From positions 34,576,306-34,640,305 of the forward strand of contig OZ020616.1 in assembly GCA_963971575.1 (NCBI GenBank): 64,000 bases of DNA, in the 5' to 3' direction. Position 1 is the first letter of the stretch. Each line of letters begins with the position of its first letter. The position numbers were made by a program, and so were the translations under genes. The notes under the pieces were generated by a model. That model did not search any database. It was not told the DNA's origin and worked only from the letters and a program-made list of their open reading frames with translations. This document shows positions 1 to 10,703 of the stretch, one piece after another. This DNA is from Liopterus haemorrhoidalis. Lineage: Eukaryota; Arthropoda; Insecta; Coleoptera; Dytiscidae.

Positions 1-772
1 TTCCGCTCACTCTTGCCTCAAAAGATTTCTTTGCAAGTTTTTCTTTAGGCTGTCTTTGAACATGTCCGTACCACCTCAGTTGTTGTTCGTAAATGTTTTC
101 AATTAGGGGCTTGATTTTCAGTTCTTTCCTAATTTCACTGTTTCTTATCTTGTCTAGCCACGTTTTGCCTTCAATTTTACGAAGAAATCTCATTTCCATG
201 GCTTGTAAGTTGCTATGTTGTTTCTTGTTTATGGTCCAAGATTCGCAAGAATAGGTTAGTGCTGGAACATAGACCGCTACTTTTGTATCTTTCGGGATCT
301 CTTTTTTGCTGAGGATGTCTTCAGTGCATTAAAGATTTTTGCTGCACTATTTGTTCTCTCTTTGATCTCTTCTTCACATTCCATTCTTCTTCATGTTCAA
401 TTTTTAGATAAGTAACTACCTAAATACTTATAGCTGTTGACTTGTTCAAGTTTTTCATTTTGTGTATATATACCGTGAGATGAGTTGTCTTTACCTATTA
501 CCATGGTCTTTGTTTTTTTTTTTTTTTTCTTTATTTTCATTCCGATCTTTCCCATTTCTTCGGTAATTATATTAAGATTATGTTGTAGATCTTTTTCTGT
601 ACCTCCTATAACTGCCATGTCGTCTGCGGACAAGAATTCCAGGAATTCAACATTTTCCAAATTTCATTTACCTAGCCTGAAGTGTTTCGATTTTCTTTTA
701 GTTTCTTTTATAGCTTCGTCTAGATATAGGTTAAACAGAATTGGGCTGAGTATACATCCTTCTAGTTTTCAT
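1..772 (-). pseudogene. LINE reverse transcriptase C-terminal relic (RTE-like)
   Basis: This is a decayed non-LTR retrotransposon fragment read on the minus strand. It enters in RT motif B (a frame reading CILSPILFNLYLDEAI near 690-750). The next frame covers 660 to 397 and carries the motif C region as SADDMAVIGG, so the usual YADD aromatic residue is Ser. A further shift leads to a C-terminal part with SCESWTI, MRFLRKIEGKTW and LRWYGHVQRQ between about 290 and 20. These tails are typical of RTE-like endonuclease/reverse-transcriptase LINEs. At least two frameshifts and a poly-Lys run from an expanded homopolymer make it dead. The element leaves the window at base 1 and is cut at about 773 by another repeat. 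The clade call is inference. Confidence 0.75.
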
Positions 773-773
773 A

Positions 774-1915
774 CATTTACATAATTTAGTATCTATGAAT
801 GCGACGAAAAACGGAATGTTCTATTTCAGACATAAAATTGGTAGGTCGGAATATATTGATATTTTTGAGGATTCTCTCTTTTAATAAAGTTAATGTTTTA
901 CAAGATATGTATACTATAAATTTCATTCAAATCATCTAAATGTGACTTTAAGCGTATAAATACTAAAATTTCATTATTCAAGTTTAAAAACGTTAATAGT
1001 CGAGGGTCAACTCAAAAGTAAGTTACACTATTTAAAAAAATAATAAATTAAAGGTAAAAATATTAAAAAAAAGTATATTTCGAAAAGTACATATTAAACT
1101 TATTTTTCTACATAATCGCCTTTTTTTTCAATACAATTTTGGTACCGTGGTAAAAGTTTTTTCAATCCAGTGTCATACCAATCTGCCGCCATACTGGTTA
1201 GCCATCTTTCAACTTCTTGTTTCAAATTATCCTCGTTTGTGAAGCGTCTTCCCCCAATATGTTGCTTCACCTGCGGAAACAGGTGGAAGTCACTTGGTGC
1301 AAGGTCAGGGGAGTAAGGCGGATGTCTGAAAACATCCCGTCGAAACTCCTCGATTTCTTCGTTGTTCATTGTGTAATGTTGTTCTCCCTTCAATGAATGA
1401 TTGGTGCCAACGAAAAACCATTGGCCTTGACATAACGTCTTCACCATAAACACTACACAACTCGCGATGTATTTCAGTAGCATTTTTATTTTTTGCCGTC
1501 AAAAAACGAATAACACCACGAACTTCGCAATCGGCGATAGGAGCAAGTGGAGTCTCCATAGTGGCTTGAGCCTGACTGCCGGATCGATCGACGCACGCGC
1601 ATAGAAATTTACAGTGCTCCACTACACTCAGACGCAAATTCTCTGAGACTCCCAGACTTTTCCCGCCAACCACACGGATTCAAAAAAATAGTTAACAAAC
1701 ACTTATTAAATAATACTTGGATTTCAGAACGGATAATTATCAAGCACTTATTTAGATTTCAGTTTCGAATAAAAATATTGGAAAAGATAAAGCGAATCGT
1801 AAATGTTATGTTATGAAAAAAAGGGGCACTTCGCCAAGGCCAAATCTCATTCTAAGTAGCTTACGCGTTATCTCTGACGAGTTCTTTGTGGTGGACTTAA
1901 ACGGAACATTAACCA
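774..1915 (-). mobile_element. TIR element copy interrupted by a mariner relic
   Basis: The segments 774-998 and 1691-1915 align, in reverse, with 36665-37140 with only scattered differences, including the stretch beside 'aacattccgtttttcgtcgc'. The second copy ends in inverted sequences (TTAATGTTCCGTAT and its complement), so this family is a DNA element about 0.87 kb long. Here the outer end is at about 1915 and the other end is lost where the LINE relic begins. No coding sequence belongs to it. Confidence 0.6.
999..1690 (-). pseudogene. mariner-like transposase with internal deletion
   Basis: Two overlapping minus-strand frames join the two ends of a mariner-type transposase. The upstream frame (1673 to about 1365) holds the N-terminal helix-turn-helix part, with IRFLTAKNKNATEIHREL and FIEGRTTLHNEQRR. 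The downstream frame (about 1350 to 1100) holds the C-terminal end, with HPPYSPDLAPSDFHLF and a terminal GDYVEK. The middle of the protein, with the first two catalytic Asp residues, is missing. Only the third Asp (in APSDF) remains. Comparison with the unfilled paralogue at 36895-36920 places the insertion between about 999 and 1690. TA lies at both junctions but I could not match terminal inverted repeats. It cannot encode an active enzyme. Confidence 0.75.
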
Positions 1916-2136
1916 ATTGTTTTTAAGCTAGATGATGCATCAAATGTCTGTCTTCGTAAGAGTTCTGCTTGTGATGTATAATGCACATAGTAACTTATAT
2001 GTCTACTTAAGATTTCTATGGAATCACCCTTTTCACTTTTAATTTGTCCACAAAAATCGCACTTAACCTTATTATTGTCCAGTTCGATAAAACGTTTCCA
2101 AATAACCCTTTTTTTTTGGAAGCCTTTGTACATAAA
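1916..2136 (-). pseudogene. BED-type zinc finger fragment, hAT transposase N-terminus
   Basis: A 74-codon frame (2133 to 1909) reads VIWKRFIELDNNKVKCDFCG, then an LSRH and a final YVH. This matches the BED finger pattern of an aromatic start, CxxC, then the His pair, which binds DNA at the N-terminus of many hAT transposases. The frame ends where the neighbouring TIR element begins, so the catalytic part is absent. The last metal ligand is in a slightly unusual context (ISYYVH). Confidence 0.55.
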
Positions 2137-2436
2137 AATTAAATTTTACAGTAAAATCTATTTTCAGTGATTTAAATTTTCTTTTATTTCAAAAGGAACA
2201 ATAATACGGTTGCCGATAATACCAGTCTAAATATTATTTTTATGAGGATAGTGCGTTCTAGTGTTTAAAGTAATGCGAGGATTTTCTAGAACCCAATCTG
2301 ACATTTTGAACTTTTGGTTCATTATTTAAAGTAAATATACATTCATCTGTGGAACAAATTGGCGGCAGAAAACGTCTGTTGCGATTAGCACGTTCTTGTA
2401 AGTTTTCACAGAATACTTGTCTACTTCATCGAATGA
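2137..2436. other. unassigned AT-rich spacer
   Basis: About 300 bp with no open frame, no terminal repeats and no match that I can see elsewhere in the window. Confidence 0.5.
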
Positions 2437-2439
2437 TAA

Positions 2440-3721
2440 CACTGGTCAACACAATTTTTGCTGACTTACATCTAAGACTTGTTTCTTACTAATTTGGTGC
2501 TGCTGAACTCAAATATCACATCAGTTTTTGCGTATCACATCAGATTTTTGCTCTAAAACAAATACACATTTTCGGCCAAATAATGCTTCTATCGTTTAAT
2601 TTTAGACGTCGATACTGTAATTGGTACAAATTTGGCGAACAATAAGGACTAAATAATTAAAAAATATTCTCAAAATTTTATTTATAGTGAAAGAAAGAAA
2701 ATGAGAACAGTTTTAATTACAGTTTAATGCATTGAAGTGTTAAAATAAAAATACAAAATAATTTAAGGATTAAATGGTCGTTTGTAAGATCTTCTGGAGT
2801 GCACCCGATAAGTCTCTTTTAATACTCCAACAGTAGTCAACCATCATGTGAGTATCCCACCTTCCTTGATAACGTCTCTCCATCTCTTTTAAATCCTGAT
2901 GGAAACGTTCACCCTGTTCATCACTAACTTCTCCAAGATTGACAGGAAATTTGTCAAGATGACTGTTTAAAAAATGAAGTGTCACGCTTATGTTGCACCC
3001 CAGATGATGATAATTTTCAACAACCTCCACATAGTTTTCGGCTTTTTTATTCCCAAGAAATTTTTTTATGAGCGCCACGAAAGACTGCCATGCATTATTC
3101 TCCATATCATCCATATGTACAGTGAAATGTGGATCATTCACTAATTTTCTAATTCGTGGTCCGTCAAAAATGCCAGCTTTTAGCTTCTCATTGCTGAGAC
3201 TTTGAAATGTTTCAGATATATATTTGTCACCATCTTTGTTCAACGCTTTTACAAACTGCTTCATTAGACCCAGTTTAATATGAAGAGGGGGGAAAATGAT
3301 TTTTGTTCGTTCCACCAAAGGTTCGTGTATTATTTTGGGTCTCCAACATTTAAATCTATTCTCACCGGCCAATTTTTCTGAGTCCAATGCTTATCTCTCG
3401 CTCTGCTGTCCCACAAACACAAAAAACATGGATATTTTGTGAATCCACCTTCTTGGCCAAGTAAAAAGTTTACCATTTTAAGATCTAAGGAGTACCTGCA
3501 TGTAAAGCGTTCCTACGAAATATATTGGACAACAAGAACGAAGTTGAAATTAAAGTATATCAGAACGTGAAAATGTGAAAAAAATTCAAAATACGATAGA
3601 ACAAAAATTTGACGTGATAGGCAGAAACTGTTAACATTTTTTAAATCAGAACCCAAAAATTAGTTAACAACAAGTATCAGATCTAAGTCAGCAAAAAAAA
3701 GATTAAATTTGTTGACCAGTG
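2440..3721 (-). mobile_element. CAC..GTG TIR element with TAA target duplication
   Basis: The ends are inverted: CACTGGTCAAC at 2440 and GTTGACCAGTG ending at 3721, followed inward by related sequence ('gctgacttacatctaagac' against 'gctgacttagatctgatac' on the other strand). TAA lies directly outside both ends. A second, shorter member (21538-22015) also has TAA on both sides. CAC termini with a 3-bp TWA duplication fit the CMC/Chapaev3 group, which is inference from known family rules. It carries the broken ORF listed next. Confidence 0.75.
2770..3480 (-). pseudogene. transposase-like protein of the CAC..GTG element
   Basis: The main frame (3387 to 2770, 205 codons) reads IIFPPLHIKLGLMKQFVKAL, AGIFDGPRIRKL, KFLGNKKAENYVEVV, SHLDKFPVNLG and DEQGERFHQDLKEMERRYQG. 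Upstream in another frame (about 3475 to 3390) lies FLLGQEGGFTKYPCFLCLWD followed by SRARDKHW. I recognise the whole as a protein repeated many times in arthropod genomes and usually left uncharacterised, so a frameshift near 3370-3390 has broken one coding region. It sits inside the TIR element, so a role in that element's transposition is likely. The conserved GERFHQ block could be part of an RNase-H-like core, but the catalytic triad cannot be assigned by eye. No start codon context supports the listed Met. Confidence 0.7.
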
Positions 3722-4330
3722 TAATAATTCTTCATGGCATTGCATTTTATATGTGAAATACTACATTCTGAAGCAATGCATCTTGTACTCAGTATAGGAT
3801 TTGTGTCTATAATTCCTATCACAATCTCTTCAAAATTGTCTCTATCGCTATTCTTCCTCCGATTTTGTAATAAATAATCTTATAAAAACCATGTGTATTA
3901 ATAAAGTTAGCTGGATTTACGTAATCGGAAATGATTCCAGTATTCTCAAATTTGGCTATTAAATGGCTTATTGTTGATATAAACCTAACCTTTAGATGCT
4001 GCTCGCGACGATTTTGGAATTTTCCGCATATGCCAGATATAGAACTAAAATACAGATGACAATATATTTTTTTATCGCCCAAAACGATGGTCAATACTTG
4101 ACGGAAAACTATGTGTATTAACATAAATATTTTCTTCAACAAGTTATAAATAATAATAATAAGTGTCCAATGCCTAGGTCGGAGTATAAGGGCAGAGAAG
4201 ATAAGTCCTCCAGCCACGTGGTTGGTAACATTTTGATCGTTCCTATTATCTTTGTATAAACAGGTACTCATTTTAAGTATTAAATACTTGAGTCGACCGC
4301 AGAGCTGACTGAACAATATCTGAAGATGAA
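3722..4330 (-). other. uncharacterised region with a 165-codon open frame
   Basis: A minus-strand frame spans 4316-3819. Most of it is hydrophobic and low in complexity. One internal stretch (STISHLIAKFENTGIISDY) resembles the recognition helix region of mariner-type helix-turn-helix domains. That may be chance, and there is no supporting motif around it. The frame is probably not a gene. Confidence 0.25.
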
Positions 4331-4340
4331 AATTCTGATG

Positions 4341-4416
4341 AAGGTGGAAGGATTCGAACCCGCGTTCTTGTGTTTCGTAAACAACCTTATTTCCACGGAG
4401 CCACAGTAACTCTCAA
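4341..4416 (-). other. tRNA-like segment
   Basis: On the minus strand the segment reads TGTGGCTCCGTGG (A-box-like), then about 40 bases later GGGTTCGAATCC, a good Pol III B box. A second copy with the same A-box region lies at 54595-54675. The acceptor stem does not close cleanly, so this is more likely a SINE-type or decayed tRNA-derived piece than a working tRNA gene. Confidence 0.5.
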
Positions 4417-4952
4417 AATTATATATATTTATATAAAAATATATTTTTTATTCATTAAATACGTATAAATTTGAAATATTAAAAAAGTATATAAGTATTT
4501 TTGTGGATCGCCTAAAATTTTTTAATTCTAAATTAGCTCGAGCCAAGTTAAACGTTGGGCACCACTGGTATAAGGTAATAAAAATAGAATGTACGCCTAT
4601 GTGTACATGTCCTTGGAAATAAATTTGATAACTAAATGTTTCTGTCAAGTATTACATAACGTTCAGGAATTAATGATCGCACTGTAATACCACTGTAAAA
4701 CGTTTTTATAATGAACGCTCCTTCAATGGAACACATTATTTGCGTGATTAAGTATGAGTCTCACAAATAAAACTATATTATTTTGTTTTATTTGTCATAT
4801 TCAAGGCGATACGTGATTACTTTTTGAAATTTATCGAAATAGATGAAATTTGTTGTTTCATTCCTACACAGAAACGACATTGCCACAATATGACCATGTA
4901 AATGTCATGTCAAGATGAATTTAGTTTTGTATTATTTTATTGGTTTTTCTAG
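4417..4952. other. unassigned DNA upstream of a host exon
   Basis: AT-rich DNA without recognisable repeats. The last part ends in a T-rich tract and 'tttttctag', the acceptor of the exon that follows, so it is most likely intron. Confidence 0.5.
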
Positions 4953-5181
4953 GCATGTGTATCTCGTTGCATATATTCAAGTGACTTAGCCGTTCGACTA
5001 CAAGCTTTTGCTGGAACTGAATTGGAAAAAAATCCCGCCTTAACAGATTATCAAGGATATTTCCAATTTGTGAAATTCCCTGCTATAAATTGTCTCAAAA
5101 GTGCTGACCCAGGACCTGTTGACTTCGCCTTCAAAATGCGTCGTAGAAAATTTGAAATTCAGTTACTACACTTGCCACCAG
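4953..5181 (+). CDS. internal exon of an unrecognised host gene (exon a)
   Basis: The exon is bounded by tttttctag and by G|gtattt. Its 229 bases are open in one frame and encode 76 residues with phase 1 at the end. The peptide begins ACVSRCIYSSDLAVRLQAF. It includes EKNPALTDYQGYFQFVKFPA, then CLKSADPGPVDFAFKMRRRK and FEIQLLHLPP. Its balanced composition and high third-base variety are unlike the decayed transposon frames around it, and it contains no repeat motif. It is missed by Met-to-stop ORF searches because it has no start codon. I do not recognise the family. The basic RRRK patch is visible but gives no function. It reads in frame into the exon at 7393-7446, so the gene runs on the + strand through this window. 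Confidence 0.7.
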
Positions 5182-5452
5182 GTATTTATGATATTTAAAT
5201 AATTGAATTATTCTTTAAATAATAATAAATTTTAAAGATAATACCTATGTAAAAAGACTTTACATATTTATGAAAAATGCAAGTAAAATTAATATTAACC
5301 TGTATGATGATACAGGTTAATCACCCTTGGGATGCCAAGGGTTCAAAAACATGAAAAATAAAGTTTCAGTAAATGTTTATTGAGATACCTTCATTAAGAT
5401 ATTTCGAAAGCTTTCACAAAAAAAAAAACACTTTAAAAAGATATAAAATATT
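5182..5452 (+). other. start of intron
   Basis: Begins with the donor gtattt. A/T-rich, with no other feature before the hAT insertion. Confidence 0.5.
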
Positions 5453-6460
5453 CAGTGGCGTATTCAGACGGGGGGCTTTGGGGGCATGTGCCCCCCTTAA
5501 AGTTGGCCCCACAAATTTAAAATAATCGTACAGCAAAATCACTTATGCATTTTACAATATATAAACTGTATTTTATTAATTAGTATTGAAATTAATAGAA
5601 AATGCACAGAGCCCCGCAGTAAGGGGGGGGGGGCGACTCATCACTTGGATTTTGGGAGTTGAGGACCTTTTTTTGTTTTGTTCATCACTTGGATTTTAGG
5701 AGACGAGGACTTTTTTTTTTTGCTCATCATTTAGATTTTGGGAGGTGAGAACCTTGTTTTTGCTTATCACTTACATTTATTTGCCAAGGGCGCCAAAACT
5801 CAGTTTTGCCCCTAGCGCAAGTTATCTTTACTGCGGCTCTGAAAATGCATATTCCCATGTTATTTTTATGTTTTCGTAGGTATACTCAAGAAATCCTTGT
5901 TCTGTCACATTAATCTGTCCGTTCGGTAGATATTTTGGCCAAGCCCCGGATTTAGAGAATTTAACACATGTACGAGAAATACTGAGCCTGCAAAAATATA
6001 TATTACAAAAAATATAAACAAATATGTATTTTTCGAAGAAAAAAAAGTTTAAGTAAAATTTTAAGGGATATCAAATGAAAATTTTTGATATATGGATTAA
6101 CAATCACATTGTTTTTTTATCAACAAATAATGAAATTATCATCTCTTTTTGTTTTTGATATAAACAGCAGGGATGTCAAGCTCATTTTGGTTACGGTCTA
6201 TTTTTCACACAAAATAATAAACACTGACGGAACTTCAAATATCCCGAAGGGCTCCTTGAAATTTTTCTATAAACACAAAAGGGAAAAGAGAGCATATTTT
6301 ACATTTTTAAATATATTTCTATCCTACATAAGCCCAAGCTTTTTTTTTTTTTCATTAACGCTTCAGGGGCCACAAAAAAATATGTTTCTGGCCGTATGTC
6401 CCCCTGTCTTACAGATAACATCATAAATGCCCCCCCCCAATCATGTAAAATCCCCCAGTC
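5453..6460. mobile_element. hAT-like non-autonomous element, 8-bp TSD
   Basis: The element begins CAGTGGCGTATTCAG and ends CCCCCAGTC. AAAATATT flanks it perfectly on both sides (5445-5452 and 6461-6468), an 8-bp duplication as expected for hAT. The inside (from about 5895) resembles the inside of the element at 10704-11590, including a piece of family A ('gttcggtagatattttggcc'). A smaller hAT copy is nested in it. No transposase is encoded. Confidence 0.75.
5607..5841. mobile_element. hAT MITE (CAGAGCC family), 8-bp TSD
   Basis: 235 bp, from CAGAGCCCCGCAGTAA to TTACTGCGGCTCTG, flanked by AAAATGCA at 5599-5606 and 5842-5849. Same family as 57142-57341 and the element running off the end at 63903. 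Confidence 0.85.
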
Positions 6461-6468
6461 AAAATATT

Positions 6469-7392
6469 TCTCTTAAAACTGTAATAATCAAACATAGAAT
6501 CAACAAAACTAACATTGCATAACACAAACTAAACAAAATTATTAAACATTTATTATATACGCACCACTAGAACAAGACGAGAACAGAATCATCAAAGTTG
6601 GTGATAGTGCGCAAAACAAGATACATGGAAATGTACGTTACATCTTTCACAAATATGAACCCCTCACCCTTCGAGCTCTAATTTAATGGGTCACTATGAC
6701 ATGGCCAAAATTATCGAAACGTGTTTCCGCTATTGCTTCAGGATTATTTTTCGTTACATAGATTTTCGAGTTTTTATTAAGCCTGTTTGAGAAACGTTAA
6801 GATTTAAGAAATGAAACATTTGTATTAAGAATTACACAAAAAATCAAAATGTAAGAAAATTACGCCCGTTTCAATCATTAAGTCCGTTAAGTCGTTTAAG
6901 TCCAATATGATCGAAAAAAGGCGTCTAGTAGGCCTTGATTTAATTTTTTTAAATGTTTTTTATTTCACGTTAATGGCTGGGATGATACATAGTGGATCAT
7001 TTCAGAAGAGTACACAGTTAATCAAAGTAAAATGTACGTACCAGAGTACAAAGTGAAATAAACAAATTAAATGTTCATGTTAAAAGAATTTATTTTCATT
7101 TTTATATTACTAAAATGTATCAAATATGTAATGATCAAATACATTTATGATCAGGGAAAACCATAAAACGAATGTCTTTGATTGAACTATTTGTACTGTC
7201 TTTTCATTATTCCAGATTGAAAGTAAGGTTAGTAAACATACAATAAAAGACATGCCTTCGAAAATGCATGGCTTCTCTTGATCATAAATTTGTTTGATCG
7301 TCCGGTAGTTTGTACTAGGTATATTTAGATTCATAACAGGTGTCTACATTGTAGAACTATATAATTAATATTTTACTTCTTATTTTTTGCAG
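6469..7392 (+). other. intron sequence without recognisable features
   Basis: About 0.9 kb of AT-rich DNA between the hAT element and the next exon. I see no repeat ends. It ends in the T-rich acceptor 'tattttttgcag'. Confidence 0.45.
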
Positions 7393-7446
7393 CCCTCGAA
7401 GAAGCAAAACAAGATGAAATACCGAGTATGAGCTGTGGTAGCTCAA
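7393..7446 (+). CDS. 54-bp exon of the same host gene (exon b)
   Basis: A short exon bounded by 'tattttttgcag' and A|gtaaac. Its 54 bases keep the reading frame: the G left over from exon a plus CC makes Ala, then LEEAKQDEIPSMSCGSS, leaving one base (phase 1) again. The phase match with exon a and good sites at both ends support a real exon. The peptide is acidic and Ser-rich, like a linker. The rest of the gene must lie beyond, across a very long transposon-filled intron or outside the window. Confidence 0.6.
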
Positions 7447-7835
7447 GTAAACATTTATTAGAATTTTGATAATATCCGTTTTAAAAAAAATCTTTAAACT
7501 AATGTGCTATATCCAACTTTTTTTAGTATTTAACGTAAATTAGATTAAACTATTGCAATACAGATTGAATTTCAACAAAATAAAAATTTCAGTAAATCAA
7601 TATGAACTTATGTTATATTTTTATATAAATATATATCAAATAAATTTTGTATAAAAATATATTTTATTTACTTAATTTATTGAAAATTTGCCTTCTCATT
7701 CTTAAAAATTTACGTATTGTAAGTTTTTGCTGCTAAGTCAATAAAAAGGGAGATATTTCAATTTTTTAATTTTTAGTTTTCCCGCCATACATCTCCAAAT
7801 ATTTATCCAATCAAAAAAATGCATTTAGTTAAATG

Positions 7836-8785
7836 AAATCTGACGCTCGATTGACACATAAACGCATGCGTTCCAGTGTATCGGGAAACGAGGATGAAAC
7901 GAGGAAACCACTGTAGTGTTTACATGTACTTATATGCAGCGCACACACTTTTAAATAAATTGATAATATCTGTGATGTGATTAATTTGCAATAAAATATT
8001 TTCAAAACAATATAATTTAAATGTCCATTTAAAAAGTATTCATAAGATAAACTTTAATGGTAAACGACGAATATGGCGAGGGGTTTCCTGCATCATGTAT
8101 GTTTACAAACAGGCAGGACACTACTGTGCATGATTTTTTTTTTCGTGAAATTTTCAAAAAAATCGGTTTAATAAATTGCAATGTTTTTATATCCGATATA
8201 AATGAAGTGTTTTACAATGCCTGGGGTGTGCAGTGATGGGCACCAAACTTTAAAAACTTTAGAAATAACCATTGAAGAATCAAAATTTATAGAAATGTTA
8301 CCAAAAGCAATAGTTTTTTACTTTCGGACAATGACATGAAAATATTTGGTGAATACTTTTTCACAAATCATTATGAGAAGCCCAATCTTTGGGCTTATAC
8401 TTATAGAAAATGTTTAGAAATTAACAAAGAAAATAAAAAACTGAAACACCAACTAGATACGACAAAATTTGAACCAAGTAATAAAAAAATTAATAAACAA
8501 ATTTCTATATTTAGTACCAGGAAAAAAATTAAGAAGTCGCATATTTTAAAAAACCGACAACGCAAGATGAAGAAAATATTATTGAAAAAATACAGAAGTA
8601 ACTTTTTTTTGTCTTAACTGTGTGAGTACTAACACACACACATACGTGTAATTTAATTCATTTTATCTCCTTTGTATTTATTTAAGCAAATTATAGCTCC
8701 ACAATAAATCAGAATATTATATTTTTAATCTGCGCTCAAGATCATTTTGAAGCATGCGTACATGTGTCAATCGAGCGTCAGATTT
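7836..8785. mobile_element. TIR element inserted in the satellite
   Basis: The ends are a perfect 24-bp inverted repeat starting AAATCTGACGCTCGATTG at 7836 and its complement ending at 8785, with similarity continuing inward (ACGCATGC). I see no clear target duplication. It contains the 93-codon frame listed next. Superfamily unknown. Confidence 0.75.
8336..8617 (+). pseudogene. basic Lys-rich ORF inside the TIR element
   Basis: This 93-codon frame is rich in Lys and Asn. It starts MKIFGEYFFTNHYEKPNLWA and continues with a charged helix (INKENKKLKHQL) that could form a coiled coil. Just upstream, another frame begins MPGVCSDGHQT at about 8234. A Met-Pro start with an early Cys would suit a degraded THAP-type N-terminus, but the remaining ligands are not visible. 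It may be the remnant of a transposase, or nothing. I do not recognise it. Confidence 0.3.
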
Positions 8786-9839
8786 ATCCTCTCATAGTTT
8801 TTGCTGTTAAGTTGATAAAAATGGAGATACTCCAAATTTTTAATTTTTGGTTTACCCGCCATACCTCTCCAAATATTTATCCAATCAAAAAAATGCATTT
8901 AGATAACAGATTTGTCTTCTTATTCTTAACATTTTTCATAATGTAAGTTTTTGCTGTTCCGTTGATAAAAGGGAGGTATTTCAAATTTATAATTTTTTGT
9001 TTTCCCGCCATCACTCCAAATATTTATCCAATCAGGAAAATGCAATTAGATAAAAGTGTTGCCTTCTTATTCTTAACAATTTTCGTAATGTAAGTTTTTG
9101 CTGTTAAGTTGATAAAAATGGAGATAATCCAAATTTTTAATTTTTGGTTTTCCCGCCATACCTCTCCAAATATTTATCCAATCAAAAAAATGCATTTAGA
9201 TAAAAGATTTGTCTTCTTATTCTTAACATTTTTCATAATGTAAGTTTTTGCTGTTAAGTTGATAAAAGGGAGGTATTTCAAATTTATATTTTTTTGTTTT
9301 CCCGCCATCACTCCAAATATTTATCCAATCAAGAAAATGCAATTAGATAAAAGAGTTGCCTTCTTATTCTTAACAATTTTCGTAATGTAAGTTTTTGCTG
9401 TTAAGTCAATAAAAATGGAGATACTCCAAATTTTTAATTTTTGGTTTTCCCGCCATACCTCTTCAAATATTTATCCAATCAAAAAAATGCATTTAGATAA
9501 AGATTTGTCTTTTTATCCTTAACAATTTTCTTAGTGTAAGTTTTTGCTGCTAAGTCAATAAAAAGGGAGATATTTCAAATTTATAATTTTTGGTTTTCCC
9601 GCCATCACTCCAAATATTTATCCAAACAAAAAATGCAGATAAAAATGTTGCCTTCTTATTCTTAACAATTTTAGTAATGTAAGTTTTTGCTGTTAAGTCA
9701 ATAAAAATGGAGATACATAAAATTTAAAATTTTTGGTTTTCGCGCCAAACCTCTCCAAATATTTATCCAATCAAAAAATGCATTTAGATACAAGATTTGT
9801 ATTCTTATTCTTAACAATTTTCAGTTTAACAAAAAGCTA

Positions 9840-10130
9840 AGTTTTTAATAATATGATTTTTGCTCACAATGTGTTAAAAGGCTCTTGTCCCACACCTGTA
9901 GGGACAGTTAACCCAGGGGGGTTAATATAAAAATCTGACAAAAATCTGAGCAATGTACATTAATGTGAGCCGGCATTGTACAACAAGAATTTTTGATCAG
10001 ATTATATTCAGAAGATATCGCATTTTTTGTGCTTTTAACGAAATTGATAATTTTTTTAATTCTAATTAAATTATGGCTTTTTGTAAGATGGCTAAGGTAA
10101 GTATTCTTTTGAAATGAAAAATATAATAAT
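9840..10130 (+). mobile_element. family A fragment
   Basis: 'cttgtcccacacctgtaggg', 'aaaatctgagcaatgtacat' and 'atttttgatcagatta' match the middle of the family A copies at 51404 and 55481. The ends and the (GTCT)n tract are missing. Confidence 0.65.
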
Positions 10131-10703
10131 ACATTTTTAACAGCTGAGAATTGAGCTACACTTTTTCCGCGAGATACGTTATGTAATGCAATTTACGTAG
10201 CGTTCATTTCTGGAAGCTCTCTCTTTAGTTTTTAATTTTTAAGTATCAAAGAGGAATAAATCATCTGTAGTAGTGAAATACTTATTTATAAATAAAAATA
10301 ATAACACATGGTTAATAGTGAGAAATTCGTTTTTGAAACTGAAAAAAACAAATTGATGGCAATCAATATATTTCTTATTAATTTATGAAGACACAAAGAA
10401 TTTATAGATACAAAGCAAATCACAAAAAAATGCTGATATTTTTTAATTTAAATTTTATTGTGAATTTTCGCAAACTATTTAAATTTAGTTTAATAAAATT
10501 AAATGAAAGTTCTTAGTAATCAAATTAACGACAAAGTGTGACTATTAAAAAACTGTTGATTTTGATGTGATTATAGAAAAAAATATTGCCTTCGTCATCC
10601 AGCTTCTATTGGCTTCCTATACCTATTAAATACACTTCACACCCATTTTTTTTTTTTTTTTTCTTTTCTAATGTCTTGCTAATAATAGTTAAAGTTCCGA
10701 ACC
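10131..10703. other. unassigned AT-rich DNA
   Basis: No open frame or repeat ends. It shares 'ttaacagctgaga' with 36196-36208, so part of it may belong to a family A sub-type. A T-rich run lies near 10650-10665. Confidence 0.4.

Larger units (their letters stand above)
7690..9835. repeat. 148-bp satellite array, split by a TIR element
   Basis: The landmark 'taagtttttgctg' recurs at about 8943, 9089, 9239, 9387, 9536 and 9678, with related positions near 7720 and 8798, giving a period near 148 bp. Each unit also has a 'tttcccgccat' block and 'ccaaatatttatccaatc'. One unit (7690-7835) lies left of the 7836-8785 insertion and about seven lie right of it. Single related units occur at 37555-37798 and 42830-43020. 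Confidence 0.85.
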
